From assembly GCA_031552315.1 (NCBI GenBank), contig JAVBMP010000031.1, forward strand, positions 14,952 through 78,951: a stretch of 64,000 nucleotides of DNA. The letters run 5' to 3'. Within the stretch, counting starts at the first letter, position 1. Each line of letters starts with the position of its first letter. Both the position numbers and the translations under genes were made by a program. This document shows, piece by piece, positions 9,114 through 17,814 of this stretch. Origin of the DNA: JAVBMP01 sp031552315 (lineage in GTDB: Bacteria > Desulfobacterota > Desulfovibrionia > Desulfovibrionales > Desulfovibrionaceae). The notes below the pieces were generated by a model that did not search any database, was not told the DNA's origin, and was given only the letters and a program-made list of their open reading frames with translations.

Positions 9114-9140
9114 CAGCGCCTTGGGGGCGGTGAATAAGGC

Positions 9141-10793
9141 CTATTTCCCCAGGCAAAAGTCGGCGAATACCTGGTTCAGGATGTCTTGTGAGGCGCTGTA
9201 GCCGGTTATTTCCGCCAGGTGCCCGGCGGCTTCTTCCAGATGGATGCTTAGAATTTCTTCGGGCAGGGCGGCCGCGTGCCCGGCTTTTACCGCTTCCAGC
9301 TCTTGCAGGGCCAGGGCGAAGTGCCGGGCCTGACGCAGGTTGGGGGCCAGTTCGTTCGGGTTGGCGCGTTCCGCTTGCAGCAGGCGGTTTTTTATGGCGG
9401 CCAGCAGTTCTTCCAGCCCCAGGCGTTGCCGGGCGGAAACATGCAGGGCGGGCAGGGCCGCGAAGGCGGGCGGGGGCGTTTTTTGCGCGTCCGGCAGGTC
9501 TGTCTTGTTCATTACCAGCAGGATTTTATCTTGCGCGGCGTAACGCTTCAGCAATTCTTCCTCTGCCGGGCCGGGGGCCGGGTTGGCGGCATCCAGCAGC
9601 AGCAGGACAAGGTCGGCCTCCGCACAGAGTTCCCAGGCGCGGCGTATGCCTTCCGCCTCCGCGTTATCGTTGCTTTCACGCAGGCCGGCGGTATCTGCCA
9701 GACGCAGGGGCAGGCCGTCAAGATTGATGGCTTCTTCAATAAAATCGCGGGTTGTCCCGGCCTGGGGCGATACAATGGCCCGTTCACGTCCCAGCAGGGC
9801 GTTCAGCAGGCTGGATTTGCCCGCGTTTACCGGCCCTGCCAGCACAACCAGCGCCCCTTCGCGCAGCAGTTTGGCCCGTTCATGCGCATCCAGCAGGCTT
9901 TTTATATCCGCCAGCAGGCGGGAAAGGGTTGTCTGAAAGGCCAGGCTTTCCGGCAGGCTGGCAGCTTCCGAGGCGTCTTCATCCGGAAAGTCCAGGTGCA
10001 GGCAAAGTTGCGCCCGCAAAAAGTCCAGCCCGCTACGCAGTTCATCCACCTTTTCCCGCAGGGCCCCTTGCAGTTTTTTGCGGGCCAGGCCAGCCCCCTC
10101 AAGCGTGGGGGCGGCTATTATTTCCGCCACGGCCTCGGCCTGGCTCAGGTCAAGCCGTCCGTTCATGAAGGCGCGGCGGGTAAATTCACCGGGCAGGGCC
10201 AGACGCGCCCCGGCGGCCAGCATGGCTTCCAGCGCGGCGCGGGCAATGGCCGGGCTGCCGTGGCAGTGCACTTCCGCGCTGTTTTCTCCGCTGAAGGAAT
10301 GCGGGCCGGGCAGGTAGACGGCCAGCACCTCGTCTATTATCTCGCCTGGCTGAACGGTTGGCCCCGGCTGAACGGCTGTGCCCGGCTGAACGGTTGTGCC
10401 CGGCTGAACGGTTGTGCCGGGCTGATTTATTAGGCCGGGCCGATTTGCCAGGCCCGACTGAATTATTGCGCTGGGCTGATTTGCCGGGCCAGGCTGGTTT
10501 TCCGGGCCCGGCTGGCCGGGCTGGCTTGCCTGTGCCGGGGTAGCTTTGTGAGCGGGATTTTCCGGCGCGGCGGGGTATTTTTCCGGGTTTGCCGGGTTTT
10601 TAAGCCAGCCGTGGTGCAGGGTGCGGGGTTTGAAGGCGAAGCTGCGGCCCGGCTGGTCGTAATAGGGGCCGGGCTGGAAGATGCTTTGCAGAATTTCCAG
10701 GCTTTTTGGGCCGCTCAAACGCAGTATCGCCACCGCCCCCTGTCCGGGGGGGGTGGCGATGGCCGCAATGGTATCTGAAGCGAGCGGCAGCAT
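9141..10793 (-). CDS. mnmE: tRNA modification GTPase MnmE (TrmE)
   Basis: MnmE, with MnmG, installs the (carboxymethyl)aminomethyl group on U34 of certain tRNAs. The N-terminal formyl-THF-like domain starts SDTIAAIATPPGQGAVAILRLSG. The G domain shows GPVNAGKSSLLNALLGRERAIVS (P-loop, about 315-335), GTTRDFIEE, LADTAGLRE and MNKTDL. The C-terminus ends FCLGK, the family's catalytic cysteine motif. At 550 residues it is about 90 longer than usual because of an insert at about 78-148 built from QPG units (QPGTTVQPGTTVQPGT and similar), replacing a short loop in the N-domain. The start overlaps the jag stop by one base (TAATG). It is the last gene of the rpmH-to-mnmE cluster. Confidence 0.95.
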   Translation of the reverse strand: MLPLASDTIAAIATPPGQGAVAILRLSGPKSLEILQSIFQPGPYYDQPGRSFAFKPRTLHHGWLKNPANPEKYPAAPENPAHKATPAQASQPGQPGPENQPGPANQPSAIIQSGLANRPGLINQPGTTVQPGTTVQPGTAVQPGPTVQPGEIIDEVLAVYLPGPHSFSGENSAEVHCHGSPAIARAALEAMLAAGARLALPGEFTRRAFMNGRLDLSQAEAVAEIIAAPTLEGAGLARKKLQGALREKVDELRSGLDFLRAQLCLHLDFPDEDASEAASLPESLAFQTTLSRLLADIKSLLDAHERAKLLREGALVVLAGPVNAGKSSLLNALLGRERAIVSPQAGTTRDFIEEAINLDGLPLRLADTAGLRESNDNAEAEGIRRAWELCAEADLVLLLLDAANPAPGPAEEELLKRYAAQDKILLVMNKTDLPDAQKTPPPAFAALPALHVSARQRLGLEELLAAIKNRLLQAERANPNELAPNLRQARHFALALQELEAVKAGHAAALPEEILSIHLEEAAGHLAEITGYSASQDILNQVFADFCLGK

Positions 10794-12229
10794 TACGCCG
10801 GCTGCGCTGTTTTGCGTTTGGGCACCAGCACCACGCGCTTCATGGCGCCGTCGCCCTTGCTGTGCGATTGCACGTCCGGGTGGTCTTGCAGGGCAAGGTG
10901 CACCATGCGCCGCTGGTAGGCGCTTAGGGGACGGGTGGAAAGGGGCTTGCCGCCTTCCACCACTTTTTGGGCCAGTTCCAAAGCCATTTCCCGCAGTTTG
11001 TCATTTTGCCGTTCCCGGTAGTCGCCGGCATCTATTTGCACGCGCAGCGAGGCTTGCATGCGGCGTGAGGCAATGCAGGCCACAAGGTATTGCAGGGAAC
11101 TTAAGGTCTGCCCGTCGCGGCCTATCAGCAGGCCGGGGTTTTCCACATTGTTTATGGTTACCTGAATGCGGTCGTCATTCAGGGCCATTTCACAGGTGGC
11201 TTCTTCACCCACTATGGGGGCGGCCAGGTTTTTTACCGCTTCCAGCACGGTGGAACGCAGCAGTTCCTGATCAAGCGATTCAAGGGCCACTTCCCTGAAG
11301 GCCGGGCTTTCTTCAAAATCCGCGCCTTCAAAGGCTTCCGGCGCATGGTTGTTATGACGTTCCCTGGGCATGCGGGCGGGTTTTTCCCGCCTTTCGGGGC
11401 GGTCATGACGGTCTGGCCTTTCCTGACGTTCTGCCCTTTCCGCACGTTCTGGCCTTTCCGGACGCTCTGGCCTGTCTGTTCTTTCAGGGCGCTCCGGCCT
11501 GTCCATTCTGTCCGGACGGTTTTTATTGTGGGGTTTGGAACGTTCCCGCAAGGGCCTGGCGTTTTTGTCTTCCCCCCGGCCTTCATGGCGTGAGTCCGGG
11601 CGGGCGTCTTTGCGCTGCGGTCTGCCGTCCGGGGCATCTTCCCTGTGGCGCGGTTCCGCAGCGCCCTGGCGTGTTTCGCCGTAATTTTGGCGGGCTTCAC
11701 CAGAACTTTGGCGGGCTTCACCGGAATGCTGGCGGGCTTCACCAGTATGCTGGCGGGCTTCGCGCGGGTGCTTGCGCGTGTCTGCGTGCGCTTCTTTATG
11801 CTCACGCCCGGCGTGTTCTGTTTGGGGTTGCGCTTCGCTTGCGGCGGGGCCGGCGGGTTTGCGTTCTTCCCGCGCGGCGGCTTCGCCCATTTCGTCTTTA
11901 AGCGCGGCTTCTTTGGGCAAGGCGGCTTCTTTCATGCGCCCGGGCTTTTCCGGGGCGTGTTTTTCCGGGGTGTGCTTTTCCGGTTTTTTGTCGTGCGCTT
12001 TTTTCTCATGCGCGGGTTTTTCCGCGCGTTGGGCCAGGCCTTTGGTGTCCAGTTGCGCGCGGCGGGCGCGAATGGTGGCCTTTTTTGCGCCTACCAGCCC
12101 GAAAATGCCGGATTTGGCATCACTTATGATGTCTATTTCCAGTTTTTCACGTTCCGCGCTGTAAAAAGCGCAGGCCTCCGCAATGGCCTCGTCAAGAGTA
12201 CGCCCTTTAAACTCAATATAATCACTCAT
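10793..12229 (-). CDS. jag: RNA-binding protein Jag/KhpB (Jag_N, KH and R3H domains)
   Basis: A 478-residue single-stranded RNA-binding protein, always found beside yidC. Jag_N covers residues 1-52 (SDYIEFKGRTLDEAIAEACA ... GIFGLVGAKKATI). A KH domain spans about 326-390, with its loop NPGLLIGRDGQTLSSLQ. R3H spans about 400-470 and includes STRPLSAYQRRMVHLALQDH. Between Jag_N and KH lie about 270 residues of charged repeats, including GEARQHSGEARQSSGEARQ units near 153-190 and RPERPERTDRPERPE units near 240-285. That linker is far longer than normal. The start at 12229 (ATG AGT GAT TAT) is preceded by GGGGG and fits the family; an in-frame start 18 codons upstream is less likely. Confidence 0.92.
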   Translation of the reverse strand: MSDYIEFKGRTLDEAIAEACAFYSAEREKLEIDIISDAKSGIFGLVGAKKATIRARRAQLDTKGLAQRAEKPAHEKKAHDKKPEKHTPEKHAPEKPGRMKEAALPKEAALKDEMGEAAAREERKPAGPAASEAQPQTEHAGREHKEAHADTRKHPREARQHTGEARQHSGEARQSSGEARQNYGETRQGAAEPRHREDAPDGRPQRKDARPDSRHEGRGEDKNARPLRERSKPHNKNRPDRMDRPERPERTDRPERPERPERAERAERQERPDRHDRPERREKPARMPRERHNNHAPEAFEGADFEESPAFREVALESLDQELLRSTVLEAVKNLAAPIVGEEATCEMALNDDRIQVTINNVENPGLLIGRDGQTLSSLQYLVACIASRRMQASLRVQIDAGDYRERQNDKLREMALELAQKVVEGGKPLSTRPLSAYQRRMVHLALQDHPDVQSHSKGDGAMKRVVLVPKRKTAQPA

Positions 12230-12245
12230 AAAGCCCCCGGCGCGC

Positions 12246-13904
12246 TCAGGATTTGTTACGCAGCATCCACCATTGCTGGGCAATGGAGATCAGGTTGTTG
12301 GTAAGCCAGTAGACAACCAGGCCGGACGGGAAGGTTGCGAACATGACCGTGAAGATTACAGGCATAAGCATCATTATCTTGGCCTGCATGGGGTCTGCCG
12401 GTGAAGGGGTGATTTTTTGCTGAATAAGCATGGTAAGGCCCATGACTATCGGCGTGATGTAGTACGGGTCTTTGATGGAAAGGTCGGCCAGCCATACCAT
12501 GTCTGTAAAGGGCAGGTGGTATATGAAGGGGGCCTGGCGCAGTTCAATGGCGTTCAAAAGGCCGCTGTACAGGCCTATGAATATGGGCAGTTGCAGCAGC
12601 ATGGGCAGGCAGCCGCCCATGGGGCTTACGCCGTAGGTCTTGTAAAGCTGCATGACCTGCTTGTTCATTTCTTGCTTGTCGTCTTTATATTTTTCACGCA
12701 ATTTGGCCATGAGGGGCTGAATTTTTTTCATTTTCTCCATGGATTTGTAGCCCTTGTTGGAAAGGGGCCACAGCGCGATTTTTATGATGATGGTAAGCAG
12801 GATAATGGCTATGCCGTAGTTGCCCACAAAATCGTAAAGGGTTTTCAAAAGCCAGATAAGCGGCTTGGCGATAATGGTGAACATGCCGTAATCCAGCGCC
12901 TTGTCCAGCCCCTTGGGGCCCATTTCCAGGTCTGTGGCCTTTTTGGGGCCAAGGTAGTAGGAAAGGGAGTAGGCGGTATCCGCGTTGGGGGCCAGTTCCA
13001 GCCCGGTTTTTTCCATGGTCAGGCTGTAAATGTTGTCTTTAAGCAGGGCCTTGAAGCTGCTTTCACCTTCCGCCGGGCAGACGGCCGCGATGAAATAGTT
13101 GCTTAAAATGGCGGCCCAGGCAAGGTTGCCGGAATAGTTTACGCCGTCATCCAGGTCGGACACATCTTCAGAAAAGCTGTTGTCCTTGAGGCGGGCGACC
13201 CTTGTATGGTTGTTTGATTCATCCGGGTTGGTAAGGCTTTCCGTGGTCATTTTAATGCCAAGGGTAACCGCGCGTTGCAGGGGGGAATTTATTTCCACCT
13301 TTTCATCAATGACATAGGTATCGGCATTAAAGGTGAAAACGCGGCTTACGCGCATGCCTTCAATTTCCGCTGTAAGGCGCAAGGTTTCTTTGCCGTTGGC
13401 GGGCACGGGCAGGGTAAGGGCGTTATCCGCGCCGCTTGCCGCGGCCAGGGGGGAAGCGGTTTCAAAGGCCCAGTTGGCGGAAGACCAGGTGGCAATGCCG
13501 TTGAGCATAAGGCCAAGGGGCGCGCCGTGCGCGGCCTTGCGGCCTACAAGGTTGACCATGGGGGCGTCGGCGTCTATGGCGGCCTTGTATTTTTTCAGTT
13601 CAAAGCTGGTAAGCAGGCCGCCCTTGCTGTCAATGACGGCCTTGTAAAGCGGGGTATCCACATTTATAAGCTGGCCGCTGGTCTGGGGGGCGTCGCTTGC
13701 GCCGGCGGATCCGGCTGCGCCGCTTGCGGCGGCATCAGGCTGGGCGCCCTGCTGCGCTGTGGGGGCGGCGTTTTGCGCGCTGCCCGGCGCTGTCTGGGTT
13801 TGCGGTTCCGCCGGGACAAAGCCGAGTTCTCTGGCCAGGTAGCTCCAGCCAAGGATGATGACCATGGCCAGGGCGATAAAGAGGAGGAAATTTTTATTGT
13901 CCAT
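12246..13904 (-). CDS. yidC: Membrane protein insertase YidC
   Basis: YidC inserts and folds inner-membrane proteins, alone or with SecYEG. At 552 residues it has normal Gram-negative length. Residues 1-20 form the N-terminal anchor (NFLLFIALAMVIILGWSYL), followed by an Ala/Gln/Pro-rich spacer. The large periplasmic domain spans about 75-340. The conserved five-helix core begins about 350 (AKPLIWLLKTLYDFVGNYGIAIILLTIIIK) and includes MAKLREKYKDDKQEMNKQVMQLYK and GGCLPMLLQLPIFIGLYSGL, ending in WWMLRNKS. It sits between yidD and jag in the standard ribosomal-protein-L34 cluster, with 16 bases to jag. Confidence 0.97.
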   Translation of the reverse strand: MDNKNFLLFIALAMVIILGWSYLARELGFVPAEPQTQTAPGSAQNAAPTAQQGAQPDAAASGAAGSAGASDAPQTSGQLINVDTPLYKAVIDSKGGLLTSFELKKYKAAIDADAPMVNLVGRKAAHGAPLGLMLNGIATWSSANWAFETASPLAAASGADNALTLPVPANGKETLRLTAEIEGMRVSRVFTFNADTYVIDEKVEINSPLQRAVTLGIKMTTESLTNPDESNNHTRVARLKDNSFSEDVSDLDDGVNYSGNLAWAAILSNYFIAAVCPAEGESSFKALLKDNIYSLTMEKTGLELAPNADTAYSLSYYLGPKKATDLEMGPKGLDKALDYGMFTIIAKPLIWLLKTLYDFVGNYGIAIILLTIIIKIALWPLSNKGYKSMEKMKKIQPLMAKLREKYKDDKQEMNKQVMQLYKTYGVSPMGGCLPMLLQLPIFIGLYSGLLNAIELRQAPFIYHLPFTDMVWLADLSIKDPYYITPIVMGLTMLIQQKITPSPADPMQAKIMMLMPVIFTVMFATFPSGLVVYWLTNNLISIAQQWWMLRNKS

Positions 13905-13990
13905 AATTTTTTTGTTATTCCTGTATGCTGGTACAGTTTTTATCCGCCGCCCGCGGGATGGGGGGATGGCGGGTGGCGGCGCATTGCAAA

Positions 13991-14245
13991 TTATGCCGCG
14001 CGGCGTTGTTTCTGGTTTGTTGCAGGGGGCGGCACCGGGTCATACCCTTGCCCGCCCCAGGGGTGGCAACGCAAAATGCGGCGCAGGGCAAGCCACGAAC
14101 CTTTGAAAACGCCATGCGTGGAAACAGCTTCTACGGCATAGGCGGAACAGGTGGGGACAAAACGGCAAGAAGGCCCAAGGTAAGGCGAAATGCAAAGCTG
14201 GTAGAGCCGGATGGGTAAAATAACCAGTTTGCGAGCAAGGTTCAT
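13991..14245 (-). CDS. yidD: Membrane protein insertion efficiency factor YidD
   Basis: 84 residues matching the small YidD family: LVILPIRLYQLCISPYLGPSCRFVPTCSAYAVEAVSTHGVFKGSWLALRRILRCHPWGGQGYDPVP. The invariant cysteines (SCRFVPTCS, RCHPW) are present. YidD has an amphipathic helix that associates with the inner face of the membrane and helps YidC. The ATG overlaps the end of rnpA by four bases (ATGA), and yidC follows 86 bases downstream. Confidence 0.95.
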   Translation of the reverse strand: MNLARKLVILPIRLYQLCISPYLGPSCRFVPTCSAYAVEAVSTHGVFKGSWLALRRILRCHPWGGQGYDPVPPPATNQKQRRAA

Positions 14246-14778
14246 AGGGGCTTTCCTTTGGTCCGGGCCTGTTGCGCCCCGCCCAGGGATGCGAACAGGG
14301 GCAGCAATTCCGCCTGCAAAGAATGAAAGGTCAAGCTTTTCGGCACAAGCTTTTTTTTGGGCACAACCACAATGTCATAATCCGCCGGAAGCAGGGCCTG
14401 ATTTTGGCGGAATACTTCACGCAAAAGGCGTTTGACGCGGTTGCGCACGGTGGCGGAACCTGTTTTGCGGCTTACCGCCAGGCCAAGGCGCCAATTTGTG
14501 CAAACGGCCCAGGTTTTTGTGGCCGCGTCAATTTTTTCCGCTTGCGGCCTTTTCAGAACAAACAGAATGAAGTTGGCGGAAAACAGGCGTTTGCCCGTGT
14601 CATAACAGCGCAAAAAATGCGGACGCGCCAAAATGCGGTTGCGGCGGGCAAAGGCCTGTTTGGGCCTTGCCGCCGGTGAAGCTTGCGCAAGAACGCCTAC
14701 AGACAAATGCCCTGAAGACTGGTTCAGGGCATTGTCGCCTTCAGCAGATTCCGTTGCGCAAACTTCCTTGGGCATCAC
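14242..14778 (-). CDS. rnpA: Ribonuclease P protein component RnpA
   Basis: The protein subunit of RNase P, which matures the 5' ends of tRNAs with the catalytic RNA. The core begins at about residue 43 (FARRNRILARPHFLRCYDTGKRLFSANF) and contains the RNA-binding signature RLGLAVSRKTGSATVRNRVKRLLREVFRQN. At 178 residues it is about 50 longer than typical, because of a Ser/Ala-rich N-terminal extension of about 38 residues. A later start cannot be excluded. It lies 6 bases after rpmH and overlaps yidD. Confidence 0.93.
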   Translation of the reverse strand: MMPKEVCATESAEGDNALNQSSGHLSVGVLAQASPAARPKQAFARRNRILARPHFLRCYDTGKRLFSANFILFVLKRPQAEKIDAATKTWAVCTNWRLGLAVSRKTGSATVRNRVKRLLREVFRQNQALLPADYDIVVVPKKKLVPKSLTFHSLQAELLPLFASLGGAQQARTKGKPL

Positions 14779-14784
14779 AGGTTG

Positions 14785-14919
14785 TTAGACAGCAAGCGTC
14801 TTGCGGCCTTTGGCCCTTCTGCGGCTAAGGATGTCGCGGCCGCTTTTGCTGGCCATGCGGGCGCGGAAGCCGTGGGTGCGCTGGCGCTTTACGCGGCTGG
14901 GCTGGTAAGTTCTTTTCAT
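14785..14919 (-). CDS. rpmH: 50S ribosomal protein L34
   Basis: A 44-residue canonical L34: MKRTYQPSRVKRQRTHGFRA, then RMASKSGRDILSRRRAKGRK. The start at 14919 is fixed by AAGGAG about 8 bases upstream and by family length; the frame extends upstream but that part is not coding. It is the first gene of the rpmH-rnpA-yidD-yidC-jag-mnmE run. In many genomes dnaA and the origin lie just upstream, but here alaS and recA do, so I see no origin. Confidence 0.97.
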   Translation of the reverse strand: MKRTYQPSRVKRQRTHGFRARMASKSGRDILSRRRAKGRKTLAV

Positions 14920-15034
14920 GGTGTCTCTCCTTGAGAAGTTATTGATTTTTTTATCATGCGGCCTGCATTCGCAAAGACAGGGCATGAGAATGATGATTCA
15001 AAAAATATGAACCTTCGTGTTTACTGCTTAAAAG

Positions 15035-15071
15035 CCATTGCGTCAAGCGATATATGAGCCTGACGCAATGG
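15035..15071 (-). terminator. Hairpin downstream of alaS
   Basis: CCATTGCGTCA and its exact complement TGACGCAATGG are separated by 15 bases, about 40 bases past the alaS stop. Read in the alaS direction the stem is followed by a short T-containing stretch (GGCTTTTAAG). It fits a rho-independent terminator separating alaS from rpmH. Confidence 0.6.
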
Positions 15072-15106
15072 TTGATTAAAACAGCTGCAAAAACAACTGG
15101 TTGAGC

Positions 15107-17764
15107 TTACTTTATCAGGCTCTTCAGTTTGGCGAAGGCGGCGTCTATTTTGCCCGCGTCCGTGCCGCCGGCCTGGGCCAGATCCGGCCGGCCGCCGCCG
15201 GAACCGCCAATTTCCGCCGCCACGTCTTTTATAAGGGCCGGGGCGGTAAAGCGGCCATGCAGTTCCTTGGGCACGGCTATAATCAGGCTGACCTTGCCGT
15301 CTTCTTCCGCCGTAAGGCAAAGCACGGCGGCGGGCAGTTTGGAACGCAGGTCATCAACCGTATCGCGCAGGGCTTTTATGCTGCTTGCGCCGGAACGGGC
15401 GGCCAGCACGCTTACCCCGTTAATTTCTTCCACTTCTTTGGCAAGGTTGCGGCCCTGGTCTGAAACAGCCTGAGAACCGGCCTTTTCAAGGGTTTTGCGC
15501 AGGGTTCTGGCTTCCGCCAGCAGGGCTTGCACCTTTTCCGCTGTTTCTTCCGGCCGGGTTTTCAGCAGGGTGGAAATGTCAGCCAGAATTTCCCGCTGTT
15601 TTTGGAACTGTTTAAGGGCGTTCCAGCCGGTAATGGCTTCAATGCGGCGGGTGCCGGCGGCAATGCCCGCTTCGCTTACTATGCTGAAGAAGCCTGCCTG
15701 GCCGGTGCTTTCAAGGTGGGTGCCGCCGCACAGTTCAACCGATTCGCCTTCAATGCTTACCACGCGCACCTTGTCGCCGTATTTTTCATTGAACAGGGCC
15801 ATGGCGCCGGAGGCAATGGCCGCGTCGTAGGAACATTCCTGCACGCTAAGCTGGCGGTTGGCGAAGATAGCCGCGTTGACCTTTTCTTCCACCCGCGCCA
15901 GTTCCTCTTTACTTACCTGGGTGATGTGGGTGAAGTCAAAGCGCAGGCGGTCTGGCGAAACCAAAGACCCGGCCTGGTGCACATGGTTGCCCAGCACTTC
16001 ACGCAGGGCGGCGTGCAAAAGGTGGGTGCAGCTGTGGTTGCGGGCCGCGGCCATGCGGTCTTCCGTATTCACTTCCAGTGTAATGGCGGCGTCCAGCAGT
16101 ATGCTGCCTTCCAGCACCTCTACCTGATGGATGGTAAGTTCCGGCGCGGGTTTAAGGGCATCTGTCACCTTCAGCCTGGCCCCGTGGGAACCGGCGGCCT
16201 CAATAAGGCCGGTATCTCCGGTTTGCCCGCCGGAAGCGCCGTAGAAGGGCGTGCGGCTGGAAGCCAGCCAGCCTTTGGCGCCCTTGCCCAGCTTTTCCAC
16301 CCGTTCACCCTGTTCATCCATAAGGGCTATGACGCGGCTTTCGGTCTTCAGGTCCGTGTAGCCGCAAAATTCCGTGCGCAGGCCTTCTTCCAGCAGGGAC
16401 GCGAAGCGGGTGGCCAGGCCGGATTCTCCGGAACCTTTCCAGGCGGCCTTGGCCCTGGCCTTCTGTTCTTGCATCAGGGCCTTGAAGCCGTCTTCATCCA
16501 CTGTGAAGCCCAGCTTGCCGGTAACGTCGTTTACTATATCAATAGGGAAGCCGTAGGTGTCATAAAGTTTGAACACCACGTCGCCGGGCAGTTGGTTTTT
16601 TTGCGCGGCGCGCAGTTTTGCGCATTCATCTTCCAGCAGGGCCAGGCCCTTTTCCAGCGTTTTTTCAAAGCGCTCTTCTTCTTCCAGCACCATGCGGCGC
16701 ATAAATTCCTGGTTCTGCGCCAGTTCCGGGAAGCCTTCACCCATTTCATCCACCACTTTGCGAGTGGTAAGGTGCAGGAAGGTTTTGGGCATGCCTATAA
16801 GGCGGCCAAAGCGGTAGGCGCGGCGCAACAGGCGGCGCAAGACATAGCCGCGCCCTTCATTGGAAGGGAGTATGCCGTCCGAGATCATAAAGGCGATGGA
16901 ACGGCTGTGGTCGGCGATTACGCGCAGGGCGGTATCCACATCATTGGTGTCCGGCGCGCTTTTGCTGTATGTTACCCCGGCCAGCCCGGCGGCGTGGCTG
17001 ATGATGTTTTGGAAAAGGTCGCTGTCATAGTTGGAATAAACGCCCTGGCAGACCGCGCTTACCCGTTCCAGCCCCATGCCTGTATCTATGCTGGGGCGGG
17101 GCAACGGTTCCCGCTTGCCGGGCTCCAGCTGGTTGAACTGCATGAACACCAGGTTCCATATTTCCAAAAAGCGGTCGCAGTCACACTTGCCTATGCCGCA
17201 GTTCGGGCCACAGGTCATGTGTTCACCCTGGTCTATCAGGATTTCTGAACAGGGGCCGCAGGGGCCGGTATCACCCATGGACCAGAAGTTGTCCTTTTCA
17301 CCCATGCGGAAGATGCGGTCTTTGGTGATGGATGTATGCTTCAGCCAAAGCTGTTCGGCCTCATCGTCATCACGGAATACGGTGGCGTAGAGCTTGCCTT
17401 CCGGCAGGCCCAGTTCTTTGGTAATAAATTCCCAGGCGAATTTTATGGCGTCTTCCTTGAAGTAGTCGCCAAAGGAAAAGTTGCCCAGCATTTCAAAAAA
17501 GGTGTGGTGGCGGGCGGTGCGGCCGACATTTTCAAGGTCATTGTGTTTGCCGCCCACGCGCAGGCATTTTTGGGCGGTGGTGGCGCGGCTGTAGTCGCGC
17601 TTTTCCAACCCCTGAAAAATGGTTTTGAACTGCACCATGCCGGAGTTGGTAAAGAGCAAAGACGGGTCATCTCGCGGCACCAAAGAAGAAGAGCGCACTA
17701 CTTCATGCCCTTTGGCCTTGAAAAAGTCCAAAAAACGCCGCCGAATTTCCTGGGTGGTAAGCAT
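15107..17764 (-). CDS. alaS: Alanyl-tRNA synthetase
   Basis: Charges tRNA-Ala with alanine and edits mischarged serine and glycine. 885 residues, normal for the family. The N-terminal class II core starts MLTTQEIRRRFLDFFKAKGHEVV, with HHTFFEMLGNFSFGDYFKEDA and DTGMGLERVSAV. The editing domain shows HSCTHLLHAAL and the zinc site CGGTHLESTGQ. The C-terminal C-Ala region carries a coiled coil and GGGRPDLAQAGG. The start at 17764 has AAGGA seven bases upstream; a further-upstream ATG ten codons earlier is less likely. recA lies 50 bases upstream in the same direction, suggesting a shared transcript. Confidence 0.97.
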   Translation of the reverse strand: MLTTQEIRRRFLDFFKAKGHEVVRSSSLVPRDDPSLLFTNSGMVQFKTIFQGLEKRDYSRATTAQKCLRVGGKHNDLENVGRTARHHTFFEMLGNFSFGDYFKEDAIKFAWEFITKELGLPEGKLYATVFRDDDEAEQLWLKHTSITKDRIFRMGEKDNFWSMGDTGPCGPCSEILIDQGEHMTCGPNCGIGKCDCDRFLEIWNLVFMQFNQLEPGKREPLPRPSIDTGMGLERVSAVCQGVYSNYDSDLFQNIISHAAGLAGVTYSKSAPDTNDVDTALRVIADHSRSIAFMISDGILPSNEGRGYVLRRLLRRAYRFGRLIGMPKTFLHLTTRKVVDEMGEGFPELAQNQEFMRRMVLEEEERFEKTLEKGLALLEDECAKLRAAQKNQLPGDVVFKLYDTYGFPIDIVNDVTGKLGFTVDEDGFKALMQEQKARAKAAWKGSGESGLATRFASLLEEGLRTEFCGYTDLKTESRVIALMDEQGERVEKLGKGAKGWLASSRTPFYGASGGQTGDTGLIEAAGSHGARLKVTDALKPAPELTIHQVEVLEGSILLDAAITLEVNTEDRMAAARNHSCTHLLHAALREVLGNHVHQAGSLVSPDRLRFDFTHITQVSKEELARVEEKVNAAIFANRQLSVQECSYDAAIASGAMALFNEKYGDKVRVVSIEGESVELCGGTHLESTGQAGFFSIVSEAGIAAGTRRIEAITGWNALKQFQKQREILADISTLLKTRPEETAEKVQALLAEARTLRKTLEKAGSQAVSDQGRNLAKEVEEINGVSVLAARSGASSIKALRDTVDDLRSKLPAAVLCLTAEEDGKVSLIIAVPKELHGRFTAPALIKDVAAEIGGSGGGRPDLAQAGGTDAGKIDAAFAKLKSLIK

Positions 17765-17814
17765 TGGTTTGTCCTTGCTGTTAGTTGTTATCAAAGGCTG
17801 TCGCGCAAGATGTT

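Noticed and set aside
9276..10433. A 385-codon plus-strand open frame opposite mnmE
   Set aside because: A shadow of a GC-rich gene; its end consists of the reversed QPG repeat.
14920..15106. Replication origin beside rpmH
   Set aside because: No dnaA gene and no cluster of DnaA boxes were seen; only a terminator-like hairpin.
15527..17248. A 573-codon plus-strand open frame opposite alaS
   Set aside because: It is the complement of a highly conserved synthetase gene, with no ribosome binding site and no protein-like motif.
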